64,000 nucleotides of DNA. Source: Halobacteriovorax sp. HLS. Its GTDB lineage: Bacteria > Bdellovibrionota > Bacteriovoracia > Bacteriovoracales > Bacteriovoracaceae. The stretch is taken from positions 372,001 through 436,000 of the forward strand of contig NZ_QOCL01000009.1 of the NCBI RefSeq assembly GCF_004006665.1. The letters run 5' to 3'. A model generated the notes under the pieces. It saw only the letters and a program-made list of their open reading frames with translations, had not been told where the DNA came from and searched no databases. Made by a program: the position numbers and the translations under genes. Below, one piece after another: positions 9,317 through 17,440 of the stretch; within the stretch, counting starts at the first letter, position 1; each line of letters starts with the position of its first letter.

Positions 9317-9613
9317 TTAGTAACGATTACCACCACCGAAACCACCACGGTTGTTGTTTCTTGGCTCTTGTGGCTTCGCTTCGTTAACTCTCATTGGACG
9401 ACCATTTAAGTCATTTCCGTCAAACTTAGAGATAGCTTCTTGAGCTTCTTCGTCTGAAGACATTTCAACAAATGCAAATCCTTTTGATCTACCAGTTTCT
9501 CTGTCGATAATTAACTTTGCTGATTCAACTGTTCCACAAGATGAAAAAGTTTCAGTGATTGATTCTTCAGTTTCTGAAAACGGAAGATTTCCAACATACA
9601 ATTTTTTACCCAT
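9317..9613 (-). CDS. RRM-type RNA-binding protein, glycine-rich tail
   Basis: A 98-residue single-RRM protein. RNP2 is LYVGNL (residues 5-10) and RNP1 is KGFAFVEM (about 44-51), with aromatic residues where RNA bases stack. The C-terminal 18 residues are a Gly/Asn/Arg tail. This is the layout of the small cyanobacterial and proteobacterial RNA-binding proteins that resemble eukaryotic glycine-rich cold-inducible ones; binding of single-stranded RNA is expected. It has AGGAG before the ATG, its own terminator, and a 189-bp upstream region that could hold a long leader. A second RRM protein is encoded at 58950-59477. Confidence 0.93.
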   Translation of the reverse strand: MGKKLYVGNLPFSETEESITETFSSCGTVESAKLIIDRETGRSKGFAFVEMSSDEEAQEAISKFDGNDLNGRPMRVNEAKPQEPRNNNRGGFGGGNRY

Positions 9614-9802
9614 TATAGTACTCCTATTTAGTCAATTTAATGGTTAGGCACCGCGCTCAAGAGAAGTTAGTCAGGATACCTGGAAAAAGTCTCGGAACAG
9701 TTGCATTTTTAATTTTTATTTAATAACACATGTATTTCACGAATTCAATACTATCGTAATTTTTATAAACGGTTAATATTATAAGCGCTGCGCAAAGTGA
9801 TT

Positions 9803-10639
9803 CTAGTTAGTTAGCTTAATTCCTTCGGCCGAAATTGTTATCTTTCTCTCTTTATATAGCATGCCAATGGCATTCTTAAAGGTCTGCTTACTCATTGATA
9901 ATGCCATCTTGATATCGGCAGGGGAGCTCTTGTCGTAAAGTGGAGAATGTCCGCCAGAGTTTCTGAGCATTTCAAGTATTGTCTCCTTTGCATCGACAAC
10001 ATTCTTGATACCTTGTACCTGGAGAGATGCATCAACAAGGCCATCTTCTCTTAGTTTCTTGGCATAGCCCTGATAGGTCTTTTTTAGAACAACTTTAGAG
10101 AAAATTTCATTATCATAGATCATTCCTATAAACTTTTTATTAATAATTGCACGAAAACCTAGGTCTGTTTTTTGAACTGGGACTATTTCAATACTGTCAC
10201 CAGGTGCAAAATCAAAAACAGAGTTTTCAATAAATTTCCCAAGTTTTGTGGTTCCATATACACGATCAGTTCCTTCCTCAAGGCACACTCTAACAATATG
10301 ATCTTCAAAATTTCTAACTTTTACTTTTTGTTCGTTCCCAGGAACGAGAAGATCTTTTTCTATGCCCCAATCAAAAAATGCTCCAAACTCTTGATTGTCT
10401 ACAACTCTCATTAGCGCATACTCGCCAACTTGAGCGTAAGGTCTTTGGTCTGTAGCAATGAGACCACCTTTAGTATCAATATAGATAAAAGCTTCAATCG
10501 TTTGCCCGACTTGAAGATTAATAGGCGCCATAGAAGGAGGCATGAAGATCTCATCTATTGAATCATCATCTTTTAGATAGAACCCTGATTTTGTTTCTCT
10601 AGAAACAGTGAGGCTATTTACTTTACCAATTTCAAACAT
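9803..10639 (-). CDS. cvfB: S1-domain RNA-binding protein, CvfB/YitL family
   Basis: A 278-residue protein of the CvfB family. These are built of tandem S1-like OB folds plus a C-terminal winged helix. The S1 features are visible in QVGEYALMRVVDNQEFGAFFDWGIEKDLLVP (about residues 70-100) and in the following FEDHIVRVCLEEGTDRVYGTTKL. The wing is near MALSMSKQTFKNAIGMLYKERKI. The family binds RNA and affects gene expression in firmicutes; its exact role here is unknown. The ATG at 10639 is chosen because GGAG stands 7 bases upstream; an in-frame TTG at 10651 is less likely. It lies 29 bp after the DUF1499 gene, probably one operon. Confidence 0.88.
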   Translation of the reverse strand: MFEIGKVNSLTVSRETKSGFYLKDDDSIDEIFMPPSMAPINLQVGQTIEAFIYIDTKGGLIATDQRPYAQVGEYALMRVVDNQEFGAFFDWGIEKDLLVPGNEQKVKVRNFEDHIVRVCLEEGTDRVYGTTKLGKFIENSVFDFAPGDSIEIVPVQKTDLGFRAIINKKFIGMIYDNEIFSKVVLKKTYQGYAKKLREDGLVDASLQVQGIKNVVDAKETILEMLRNSGGHSPLYDKSSPADIKMALSMSKQTFKNAIGMLYKERKITISAEGIKLTN

Positions 10640-10668
10640 CTTATTCTCCAAGTCTTACTTAAGAGGCT

Positions 10669-11094
10669 TTATAGCCCTATTTGCTGAAGAATTCTATCGA
10701 TTCTTTTCTTATTCGCTCCAAGGTCACTCTTACCAACGCGAGAAGATGATTTATAGTGTAGTTTTTTCAAATTCTCTTCGTACAGAAACTCTACATCATC
10801 TACAAATCCAAAAATAGACGACTGGTCTGTGAAATACAGATAGTTCTTCTCAACCTTTACTACTTTGTACTGAGGTTTTGAAGCTAGTACCTTTACTATA
10901 TTTTGGATTTTGTTCTCCTGCGTAAGAATAGAGCTTTTTACACAGTTAAGCTCTGACGTACACTTCATTAATGTAGATGAGTTTTCCTTTAAACTCGTAG
11001 GCGACATTTTTTGGCTGTTCAGGCCAAGATTATACAACCTCATTAAAAAGGCAATAATGATAAAAAGTAAAATATATGAAATCTTCTTAAGCAT
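10669..11094 (-). CDS. Membrane-anchored DUF1499 protein
   Basis: A 141-residue protein with one N-terminal membrane helix (about residues 6-24). The DUF1499 domain follows: CTSELNCVKS, then YLYFTDQSSIFGFVDDVEFLYEE and a closing SSSRVGKSDLGANKKRID. The last block is the family's most conserved part. The function of DUF1499 is unknown; it is common in marine bacteria and plant plastids. AGGAG precedes the ATG. It is followed at 29 bp by cvfB. Confidence 0.88.
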   Translation of the reverse strand: MLKKISYILLFIIIAFLMRLYNLGLNSQKMSPTSLKENSSTLMKCTSELNCVKSSILTQENKIQNIVKVLASKPQYKVVKVEKNYLYFTDQSSIFGFVDDVEFLYEENLKKLHYKSSSRVGKSDLGANKKRIDRILQQIGL

Positions 11095-11209
11095 GGTAAC
11101 TCCTATAAATTGTCTAATTATTTCTGATTAACGTACTCTAGAATACCTATTCTTGAAATACACTTATAACATTGTTTAATTATTTTCTATTATACGTTAG
11201 AATAGTCTA

Positions 11210-11917
11210 ATGAAACTATTTGTATTCATTCTTTTCTTATCAATGTCTAAGACATTAGCACTGGATATACATCTTGCTGTCGAAGATAGTTGGCCACCTT
11301 TTGCAGACAACTCAGGGCAGGGGATATCCACTGAGATTGTAAAAGCAGCTTTTTTAGATCAAGGAATTAAGCCGAAGTTTAAAGTTGTTCCATATGCTAG
11401 GGCCTTGGCCTTGACTAAAGATGGAGGAGTTGATGGTTGCTATAATGTAACAAAGCAAGCTTCAACATTGAAAGAATATATCTTTGGTGAAGAAGTACTA
11501 TTAAAAGCAAAAGCTTCGTTCTTTTACCGTAAGGGTGAAACTTTTAATTATAGTAAGATTGAAGATCTTCCTGCGGGGTCTGAGATTGCTATCATACGAG
11601 GCTATGAGTATGGTGAAAAGTTTGAAAAGTTAAAAAATAGGTTTCGCTTAATTGAAGTAAACTCTCAAAAGCAAATTATTAATATGCTTATTACTAGAAG
11701 AGCTGAGAGCGCAATAATGTTTGATGAAGTTGCAAAGTACTATACTTCTAGAATGAATGTCAGTGATTTAGTTATAAAAAGTTTTGTAAATCATGAGAGT
11801 GATATTTATGTGGCCTTCTCTAAGAAGAATAAGAACTCAGACTTATTTGCAAAAAAACTAGATATGGGCCTTCGCAAGCTTAAGAAAGATGGCACATATG
11901 AGACGTTTTTTAAATAG
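11210..11917 (+). CDS. Periplasmic substrate-binding protein, SBP_bac_3 family (orphan)
   Basis: A 235-residue exported protein. The signal peptide ends near TLA-LD, and the mature part is a type-II periplasmic binding fold of the amino-acid-binding family 3: WPPFADNSGQGISTEIVKAAF at the N-terminal lobe, and AKKLDMGLRKLKKDGTYETFFK at the C-terminus. No permease or ATPase gene is nearby, so it may feed a distant transporter or serve a sensor. Two similar orphan proteins lie at 16132 and 44400. Its 3' end overlaps the convergent TauE gene by 8 bp. Confidence 0.86.
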   Translation: MKLFVFILFLSMSKTLALDIHLAVEDSWPPFADNSGQGISTEIVKAAFLDQGIKPKFKVVPYARALALTKDGGVDGCYNVTKQASTLKEYIFGEEVLLKAKASFFYRKGETFNYSKIEDLPAGSEIAIIRGYEYGEKFEKLKNRFRLIEVNSQKQIINMLITRRAESAIMFDEVAKYYTSRMNVSDLVIKSFVNHESDIYVAFSKKNKNSDLFAKKLDMGLRKLKKDGTYETFFK

Positions 11918-12647
11918 CTAAATTTTTATAAAGAACAAAAAATCCCATGGTAATTAGAAAAATAGCAAAAGACTTCTTGAGAACTTTCTGTGGGATATAT
12001 TGAACTGTTCTAGCTCCAATAAATACACCTATAATTGAGAAAAAAGAAAATAAACTAAAGAATTTCCAATCCACGCTGACTTGCTCTAGGTAGCTAATAA
12101 AGCCTACTGTTGAGTTTAGAAATATTACAAATAGGGAAGTGCCAACGGCTTTTTTCATTGAAACTCTACCAAGAATAACGAGGGCCGGAACGATAAGAAA
12201 TCCTCCTCCCACACCTACTATACCAGTAATGACTCCAACAATAACTGCAATGACAATTAGGATAGATTTCTTTATTTCTGCAGAAGATTCACTAGTATTT
12301 TTTCGCTCCTTTAACATCATGAACGAGGCAAGGATCATGACTATTGAGAAAAAAAGAAGTTGGGTATTTGAACTGAGAAATTTGCTCATTTGAGAGCCTA
12401 CAACAGTTCCTATCATTGCAAATGGAGCAAAGATGAGAGCAACTTTAAAGTCTACATTCTTTTGTTTTAAATGTCCGATGCTACCAAAGACACTTGTGAG
12501 TCCAACTATGCCTAAACTAAGAGCAATGGATGTTTTAGGATCAACCTTGAGGACATAAACGAGTATTGGGACGGTCAAAATAGACCCTCCTCCACCAAGC
12601 ATCCCTAAACTTAAACCTATTAATGTCGCTAAGAAATAACCTAACAT
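11910..12647 (-). CDS. TauE/SafE family sulfite/organosulfur exporter
   Basis: A 245-residue membrane protein with about eight helices. It shows the two-fold repeat of the TauE/SafE (DUF81) family: GLSLGMLGGGGSILTVPIL near the start and GVITGIVGVGGGFLIVPALVI in the second half, each followed by a conserved A(I/V)(G/A)(T/L)SL block. Members export sulfite or sulfur-containing organic anions. It is directly downstream of the Crp/Fnr gene (39 bp) and next to the divergent persulfide dioxygenase operon, so sulfite from persulfide oxidation is a plausible cargo. The AAGGAGAG ribosome-binding site lies inside a predicted hairpin. Confidence 0.9.
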   Translation of the reverse strand: MLGYFLATLIGLSLGMLGGGGSILTVPILVYVLKVDPKTSIALSLGIVGLTSVFGSIGHLKQKNVDFKVALIFAPFAMIGTVVGSQMSKFLSSNTQLLFFSIVMILASFMMLKERKNTSESSAEIKKSILIVIAVIVGVITGIVGVGGGFLIVPALVILGRVSMKKAVGTSLFVIFLNSTVGFISYLEQVSVDWKFFSLFSFFSIIGVFIGARTVQYIPQKVLKKSFAIFLITMGFFVLYKNLAI

Positions 12648-12680
12648 AATCTCTCCTTAATTTAAGAATAAAGGAGATTA
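12647..12680 (-). promoter_or_regulatory. Hairpin enclosing the Shine-Dalgarno of the TauE gene
   Basis: On the minus strand TAATCTC-CTTTA pairs with TAAGG-A-GAGATTA: 7 bp, one bulged A, then 5 bp with one G-U, and a 9-base loop. The right arm contains the whole AAGGAG of the TauE gene and ends at the A of its ATG. It lies between the Crp/Fnr stop and the TauE start, where it could hold TauE translation below that of the regulator. Confidence 0.5.
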
Positions 12681-12686
12681 AAAATA

Positions 12687-13307
12687 TTAACCTTGAGCTG
12701 AATCAATATAGTGAAGTATTTTATCAACATCTAAAATCTTGAAGTCTCTACCATTTTTTTGAATAAGTCCGTCATTCGAAAGAGTCGTCATAACACGAGT
12801 TACAGTCTCTAGAGTACTACCTGAAAAATCGGCGACTTCTTTTCGGGTCCATACTTTTTGAGGGTATTTAAGTTTTAGAAATACGAGAGACTCTCTAATC
12901 CTAGTGTTAGCACTCTTATCTAGTAGGCCAGCAAGCCTTTGTTCTGCTTCTCCAAGCTCTAGGGAGATGATTTTCATCAATTCCTTTAAAAGATCAGGGT
13001 GGTTTTCACAGATTTCATTGCACTGTTCTTTAGAGATAATATGTATTTCACTCTCACTGAGCGCAATAGCGTTTGCGTGGTAGGGTGTTTGGGCAAAGTA
13101 AGATCGGTGCCCAAAGATGCTATCTTTTGCAAAAACTCTTAAGAAGGTTTCCTTGCCAGACTCTGAGATATGGTAGAGTCCTATAAGGCCAGACTTTACA
13201 AGGTAGAGACTTTGCGGCTCTTCTCCTTCCATATATATACTTTGAGATCTCTTATAAGTCCTCTTCGTAGAGGATTGTATGAATGGAAGAAGCTTTTGGT
13301 AAAACAT
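12687..13307 (-). CDS. Crp/Fnr family transcriptional regulator
   Basis: A 206-residue regulator: cyclic-nucleotide-binding-type beta barrel (residues 15-105), dimer helix (about 105-130), and a winged helix-turn-helix (WTRKEVADFSGSTLETVTRVMTTLSNDGLI, residues 153-182). The recognition helix carries E167-x-x-T170-R171, close to the E-x-x-S-R of FNR that reads TTGAT half sites. It lacks the four cysteines that hold FNR's Fe-S cluster; its only cysteines are C96 and C100. Between it and the divergent sulfur operon lies a perfect TTGAT-N4-ATCAA box, so it probably controls that operon and perhaps itself. Thiol or persulfide sensing through C96/C100 is inference. Confidence 0.9.
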   Translation of the reverse strand: MFYQKLLPFIQSSTKRTYKRSQSIYMEGEEPQSLYLVKSGLIGLYHISESGKETFLRVFAKDSIFGHRSYFAQTPYHANAIALSESEIHIISKEQCNEICENHPDLLKELMKIISLELGEAEQRLAGLLDKSANTRIRESLVFLKLKYPQKVWTRKEVADFSGSTLETVTRVMTTLSNDGLIQKNGRDFKILDVDKILHYIDSAQG

Positions 13308-13342
13308 AGTAAAATTGAGCCTTTATGATTACTTTTAATATA

Positions 13343-13384
13343 TTGATCTACATCAAGGTTAAGTTTTATTAATTATTACATAAT
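13343..13384 (+). promoter_or_regulatory. FNR-type operator and class II promoter for the sulfur operon
   Basis: TTGAT-CTAC-ATCAA at 13343-13356 is a perfect FNR-family palindrome. CATAAT at 13379-13384 matches a -10 box in five of six positions. If transcription starts near 13391, the operator is centred at about -41.5, the class II activator position, with a 23-base leader to the ATG at 13414. The box also sits 36 bp upstream of the divergent regulator gene, which would allow autoregulation. Confidence 0.75.
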
Positions 13385-13413
13385 GAATGAGTATAAACGA
13401 GAAAGGAGAGGGT

Positions 13414-14265
13414 ATGGCCTTAAACGTAAGAGAATTCTTTGATAAAAATACATTCACTATGACGTATATAGTTTATGATAAAGAGACTAAAGATTCTATT
13501 ATTATTGATCCTGTTTTAGACTTTGATAATGCTTCGGGGAGGTTTTCCTATGAAAGTGTCAATACGCTTATTGATTATATTCAGAAGAATAAATTGACTC
13601 CATTAGCAATTCTAGAGACCCATGCTCATGCTGATCATATTACAAGTGCTACACATTTAAAGAATATATTTAAAGGCATTCCTATTGGAATCAGTTCGGA
13701 AATAGTCAAAGTTCAGGATGTTTTTAATAGAGTATTTAATGACGAATCAAGTGAGAATGATTTTGATCTACTTTTGTCAGATAATCAAATTATTAAATTT
13801 GGAGCTATAGAGGTTAAGATAATTCACACTCCTGGTCATACTCCTGCTTGCTCGAGTTTTTTAATAGGTAATAAGGTATTTACTGGAGATGCTCTATTTA
13901 TGCCCGACTTTGGAACCGGTAGATGTGACTTTCCATCAGGAAGTTCAAGTGATCTCTATCATTCTGTGCATGAGAAGTTGTATACATTAGCTGATGAAAC
14001 TGAAATTTTTACTGGGCATGACTATATGCCTGGTGGTAGAGAACTTCAGTTTAAAACTACAATAGGTAAGAGTAAGAAAGAGAATATTCATATCAAGGAA
14101 CAAACTACTTGTGATGAGTTTGTAAGCTATAGAGATGAAAGAGATAAGACTCTTGCAGCTCCAAAACTTCTTTTACCAAGTATTCAAGTTAATATTAAGG
14201 CCGGAAAACTACCTCAGGCAGATAAGAATGGTAAGAGCTATTTAAAGCTACCTATAACTATATAA
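13414..14265 (+). CDS. Persulfide dioxygenase-type MBL-fold metallo-hydrolase
   Basis: A 283-residue metallo-beta-lactamase-fold protein. The metal site is ETHAHADHITS (H70, H72, D74, H75) with HTPGHTPA, a GDALF Asp and FTGHDY later on. This is the ETHE1/Blh pattern of non-haem iron persulfide dioxygenases, which oxidise glutathione persulfide to sulfite. Neighbouring sulfur transporters support this over glyoxalase II. The ATG at 13414 has GGAGAGG just upstream; an ATG at 13387 in the same frame lies too close to the promoter. First gene of an operon with two YeeE/YedE genes and an OsmC gene. Confidence 0.9.
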   Translation: MALNVREFFDKNTFTMTYIVYDKETKDSIIIDPVLDFDNASGRFSYESVNTLIDYIQKNKLTPLAILETHAHADHITSATHLKNIFKGIPIGISSEIVKVQDVFNRVFNDESSENDFDLLLSDNQIIKFGAIEVKIIHTPGHTPACSSFLIGNKVFTGDALFMPDFGTGRCDFPSGSSSDLYHSVHEKLYTLADETEIFTGHDYMPGGRELQFKTTIGKSKKENIHIKEQTTCDEFVSYRDERDKTLAAPKLLLPSIQVNIKAGKLPQADKNGKSYLKLPITI

Positions 14266-14274
14266 GGATTAAAT

Positions 14275-14685
14275 ATGGAAAATATACTCAACCCTCTTTT
14301 AGGGGGAGTCATTATTGGGCTTGCAACTACACTTATGATGGCCTTTAACGGAAAGATTACAGGAATAAGTGGAATTGTCGGTTCTAGTTTATCTAAATTT
14401 AGTAGAGAAAATTTTTGGAGATATTCTTTTTTGTTAGGTCTTATTCTAGGAGGAGTTTTATTAAAATATATTGCACCCCAGTTCTTTAACTATGAAATTA
14501 AGTTTTCTTTTATAGAGGCCATTGTTGCAGGATTACTTGTGGGAATAGGAACTAGATTAGGTAGCGGTTGTACAAGTGGTCATGGTGTGTGTGGTTTACC
14601 GAGACTGTCTGCTCGCTCGTTAATTGCAACGATCACATTTATGGGATTTGGAATTCTAACAGTATTTATTAAGGGGCTTCTATGA
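14275..14685 (+). CDS. YeeE/YedE family transporter, first half
   Basis: A 136-residue membrane protein with about four helices. The signature GTRLGSGCTSGHGVCGLPRLS (about residues 93-113) holds two cysteines of the type that handle thiosulfate or sulfur in YeeE/YedE (TsuA, PmpA) proteins. In full-length family members two such halves are fused; here the second half is the next gene, overlapping by 4 bp (ATGA). The role is probably uptake or movement of thiosulfate or another small sulfur species across the inner membrane. Confidence 0.9.
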   Translation: MENILNPLLGGVIIGLATTLMMAFNGKITGISGIVGSSLSKFSRENFWRYSFLLGLILGGVLLKYIAPQFFNYEIKFSFIEAIVAGLLVGIGTRLGSGCTSGHGVCGLPRLSARSLIATITFMGFGILTVFIKGLL

Positions 14686-15101
14686 AAGTTATATTGAGTA
14701 TGATTGCGGGAGTTATTTTTTCTTTTGGTTTGGTTATTTCCGGAATGATCAATCCTGACAAAGTAATAGGATTTTTGGATATCTTTGGACAATGGGACTA
14801 CGCTCTGGCCTTTGTAATGGGTGGTGCTGTCATTTTTAATTTAATTACATTTAAGCTGTTAAAGAAAAAAGATCGTCCTTTTTTTAACGGGAACTTTGAG
14901 TGGCCAACTAGGAAAGATATTGATTCAAAGCTAATCATTGGGTCTGCTTTGTTTGGAATTGGGTGGGGCCTGATTGGTATTTGTCCTGGTCCAGGAATTG
15001 TTAACCTTATTTCACTAGATACCAAGGTTTTTACTTTTGTTGGGAGCATGGTTGCTGGAATGTTGATTTTTAAGATTTTTACACAAGGAGTGAATAAGTG
15101 A
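14682..15101 (+). CDS. YeeE/YedE family transporter, second half
   Basis: A 139-residue membrane protein with about four helices and the second family signature, GIGWGLIGICPGPGIVNL, around residues 87-104 with one conserved cysteine. It starts inside the stop of the first half-transporter (ATGA overlap) and should pair with it, as PmpA and PmpB do. Its own stop overlaps the GTG of the OsmC gene. Translational coupling across three genes indicates one functional unit. Confidence 0.9.
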   Translation: MKVILSMIAGVIFSFGLVISGMINPDKVIGFLDIFGQWDYALAFVMGGAVIFNLITFKLLKKKDRPFFNGNFEWPTRKDIDSKLIIGSALFGIGWGLIGICPGPGIVNLISLDTKVFTFVGSMVAGMLIFKIFTQGVNK

Positions 15102-15529
15102 GTATTTACAAAACGGTAGCAAGAGGTAGCTCTGAAAGTATCCAGCTTGAAGTAAGTAGTGAATTTAAACCATCTTTAAGTGTAACTCCACCTCCCGAGT
15201 TTAAGGGGCCGAAGGAATTTTGGAGTCCCGAAGATATTTTCTGCGCGAGCATTTCTTCTTGTTACTTGTTAACATTTAAAGCAATGGCAAGATTTAAAAA
15301 GTTGGAATGGAGAGATATTGAAGTCTCAGTTGATGCCCATCTTGAAAAGAGTCCAACCGGTCTAAAGTTTACCAAAGTTGAGATAAGGCCATTTTTAACT
15401 ATCTGTTGTCAAAGTACTGTTGATGAATATCTAAAGGTGTTGGAGAGTGCAAAATCAAATTGCTTAGTGACTAGTTCAATGAACTGTGACTTTAGTGTAA
15501 TACCTAAAATAAAAGTTAAAGCTAAATAG
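15098..15529 (+). CDS. OsmC family protein
   Basis: A 143-residue OsmC/Ohr-type protein: an N-terminal strand region, the helix with FCASISSCYLLTFKAMARF (cysteines 49 and 54), and a later helix with a reactive-type cysteine in SAKSNCLVTSSM. Such proteins reduce organic hydroperoxides or bind thiols. The start is GTG, overlapping the previous stop (GTGA), with AAGGAG seven bases upstream. As the last gene of a persulfide/thiosulfate operon it may act on sulfur-bound thiols or protect from oxidants, which is inference. Confidence 0.9.
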   Translation: MSIYKTVARGSSESIQLEVSSEFKPSLSVTPPPEFKGPKEFWSPEDIFCASISSCYLLTFKAMARFKKLEWRDIEVSVDAHLEKSPTGLKFTKVEIRPFLTICCQSTVDEYLKVLESAKSNCLVTSSMNCDFSVIPKIKVKAK

Positions 15530-15534
15530 AGAGG

Positions 15535-16008
15535 TTATGCGTTATTTAGCGCTATTTCGATAATTTCGTTTGCGGCCTCTTCACTTACTTCATTGATAAG
15601 TGCATATTCCGCAGCTAGAGACGATGTTAAACGCTTGAAGATTTGATCTTCAACGCTTCCTCTGTCCGTTAATTGATTAAGCTCTTTTACAAGCTTTACA
15701 ATATTTTCCATGTCTTGAAAAAGAGAGCTTTCTTTAAAGTAATTAATTCTATCTTTTTTAGAGTCATAATCGACAGCTTCAAAGTCAGTAGATAGGTCTT
15801 CGACAACCTTGGTTAGTTCTTCTTTAGAAAGAAGAGTTCTGAAGCTTTTAGTATCATCCATAGGGATGAAGTTTCTAAGTTTTTGATCAACTGACTCTAC
15901 AACAAGGAAGTATCTATCATCAGCTCCAATCTTTTCGACACCAACAACACGGCCCACACCAAAAGTTGAAGAAATAATAATTTGTCCAATGAGATCTGAG
16001 TCCATCAT
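15535..16008 (-). CDS. CarD-family transcriptional regulator
   Basis: A 157-residue protein. The N-terminal 60 residues match the RNA-polymerase-interacting domain of CarD/CdnL (LIGQIIISSTFGVGRVVGVEKIG, then YFLVVE and the RNFIPMDD strand). The helical C-terminal domain, which contacts promoter DNA in the family, ends in ANEIIEIALNNA. CarD proteins bind RNA polymerase beta and stabilise open promoter complexes, often for rRNA genes. Two ATG codons stand in tandem at the start after GGAG. It ends 5 bp from the convergent OsmC gene. Confidence 0.87.
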   Translation of the reverse strand: MMDSDLIGQIIISSTFGVGRVVGVEKIGADDRYFLVVESVDQKLRNFIPMDDTKSFRTLLSKEELTKVVEDLSTDFEAVDYDSKKDRINYFKESSLFQDMENIVKLVKELNQLTDRGSVEDQIFKRLTSSLAAEYALINEVSEEAANEIIEIALNNA

Positions 16009-16131
16009 GTTAAATACTCCACGTGTAATCTATTTTATGACGAATAGAAGAGAATTGATTGAATTTAAATTTTATCATAGAGACTAATAGATAGATATAA
16101 AAAAGAAATGTTTTTGCAACATGTAATGAGG

Positions 16132-16908
16132 TTACAGTTCTACTTGATCTTTCGGTGATATCCCGTATGAGTCCCAGAGCTTTTTAAGCTTTCCTGATTC
16201 GGATAAGGACTTCAATATTTGATTTAACTTGTCTTTTGTAAGTTGTTTATTAGATCTTAAAAGAATAGTGTGCTCATACTTTTGATCTAGTTCATTAGAG
16301 ACAAGAATTCTCTCTTTCGCCTGCGGAAACTTTTTAAAATACTGAGTTAATAAACTCTTGGTGACTATAGCAAGTTGAGGGAGGTCTCTTTTGCTTATGG
16401 AGAGAATATTTGATTCGTGATTTGTTCTAAGTTCAACATTAAACTTTGTCTGTAGATACTCTCTGTCAGTTTTAAAGTCGGCAAATTTATAATGATATCC
16501 TAAAATACCCAAAATCTTTTTTCCTGAAATATCTTTAAAATATTCTTGAGTTCTACCTTTTGCTGCATGTGCTATAAACACTTCTCCGCCATGCAAAATA
16601 ACATTAGAAGCTTCCATGTCATAGTCTTTCCAGCCCCATTGTAGGTTCTCAAAGAAAAGGAGGTCATACTCACCATTTTCATAATCTTTGTATCTTCGTT
16701 TAGATGAGGTTAGTTGAAATTTGAATAGGAACTCGTCTTGACTCTCATTTAATAACTTAATGAGGTCAATAGTAATTCCTTTAATTTCATTTTTATACTG
16801 TCCTATAAATGGAGGAAAGAGGTAGCCCCCAACTTTTACAGTCGTTGGGGCTGCAAAGTTACTTTGCGAGATCATAAAAAGAATGGATGTGAGCAATATC
16901 CTAAACAT
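16132..16908 (-). CDS. Periplasmic substrate-binding protein, SBP_bac_3-like (orphan)
   Basis: A 258-residue exported protein with a signal peptide (cleavage near NFA-AP). The mature protein follows the family 3 binding-protein pattern: VKVGGYLFPPFIGQYKNEIKGITIDLIKLL at the start, and LNQILKSLSESGKLKKLWDSYG at the end, the usual closing helices. There is no transporter gene beside it. It is one of three such orphans in this window and may deliver ligand to a sensor rather than to a permease. No obvious ribosome-binding site. Confidence 0.82.
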   Translation of the reverse strand: MFRILLTSILFMISQSNFAAPTTVKVGGYLFPPFIGQYKNEIKGITIDLIKLLNESQDEFLFKFQLTSSKRRYKDYENGEYDLLFFENLQWGWKDYDMEASNVILHGGEVFIAHAAKGRTQEYFKDISGKKILGILGYHYKFADFKTDREYLQTKFNVELRTNHESNILSISKRDLPQLAIVTKSLLTQYFKKFPQAKERILVSNELDQKYEHTILLRSNKQLTKDKLNQILKSLSESGKLKKLWDSYGISPKDQVEL

Positions 16909-16970
16909 TGCTAGATTGTATCAAAGAAATCCTACTAATAGTGACAATAATGATAGAGTTTTTTGGTCGG

Positions 16971-17312
16971 TCAATTCTTGTTCATTATCTCTTTAACTTG
17001 CTGTTGAATTTTAAGAAACTCATCAGAATTTAAGTCCATTTTTTGAGCAGGTGACCTTAGGTTTGTTTGTCCTTTCGAAGGTGAGTAGGTTTGCTTATGC
17101 TTTTTGGCAATAACAGCACCTCTATCTTTTATGCTATCCCACTCTTTATCTGAGAGACCCTTGAGTTTAGTGCTGGCCTCGACAACTTGTTGATCTGTTA
17201 AGATCCCACTGGCCTGCATACTTCTTAGCATAGATTCAACTTCTGACTTATCAATCTCTGCGGCCCATGATAATTGTATGGAAAGTACTAGTGCTACGAG
17301 TAATTTTATCAT
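16971..17312 (-). CDS. Small secreted protein of unknown function
   Basis: A 113-residue protein with a clear signal peptide (MIKLLVALVLSIQLSWA, cleavage before AEID). The mature part is short, helical and charged, without cysteine or known motif. A strong ribosome-binding site (AGGAGG) precedes the ATG, though a small CCTC...GAGG hairpin could cover it. It lies 62 bp upstream of the binding-protein gene on the same strand; a shared transcript is possible. Confidence 0.68.
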   Translation of the reverse strand: MIKLLVALVLSIQLSWAAEIDKSEVESMLRSMQASGILTDQQVVEASTKLKGLSDKEWDSIKDRGAVIAKKHKQTYSPSKGQTNLRSPAQKMDLNSDEFLKIQQQVKEIMNKN

Positions 17313-17440
17313 TTGTCCTCCTGGGAGGGCTCTATTATACTTGATTCTGAATTACAAAAGATTTTGATCGAGATTATAGGTAGTTACAGGCGATTAAGCA
17401 CTTTTTAGATGGCAAGAGAATTTGCCAAAAGGTTAATATA

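Noticed and set aside
9614-9802. Possible long cold-shock-type leader before the RRM gene
   Set aside because: The gap is long enough, but I could not find a conserved cold-box-like element or a clear promoter to fix the transcript start.
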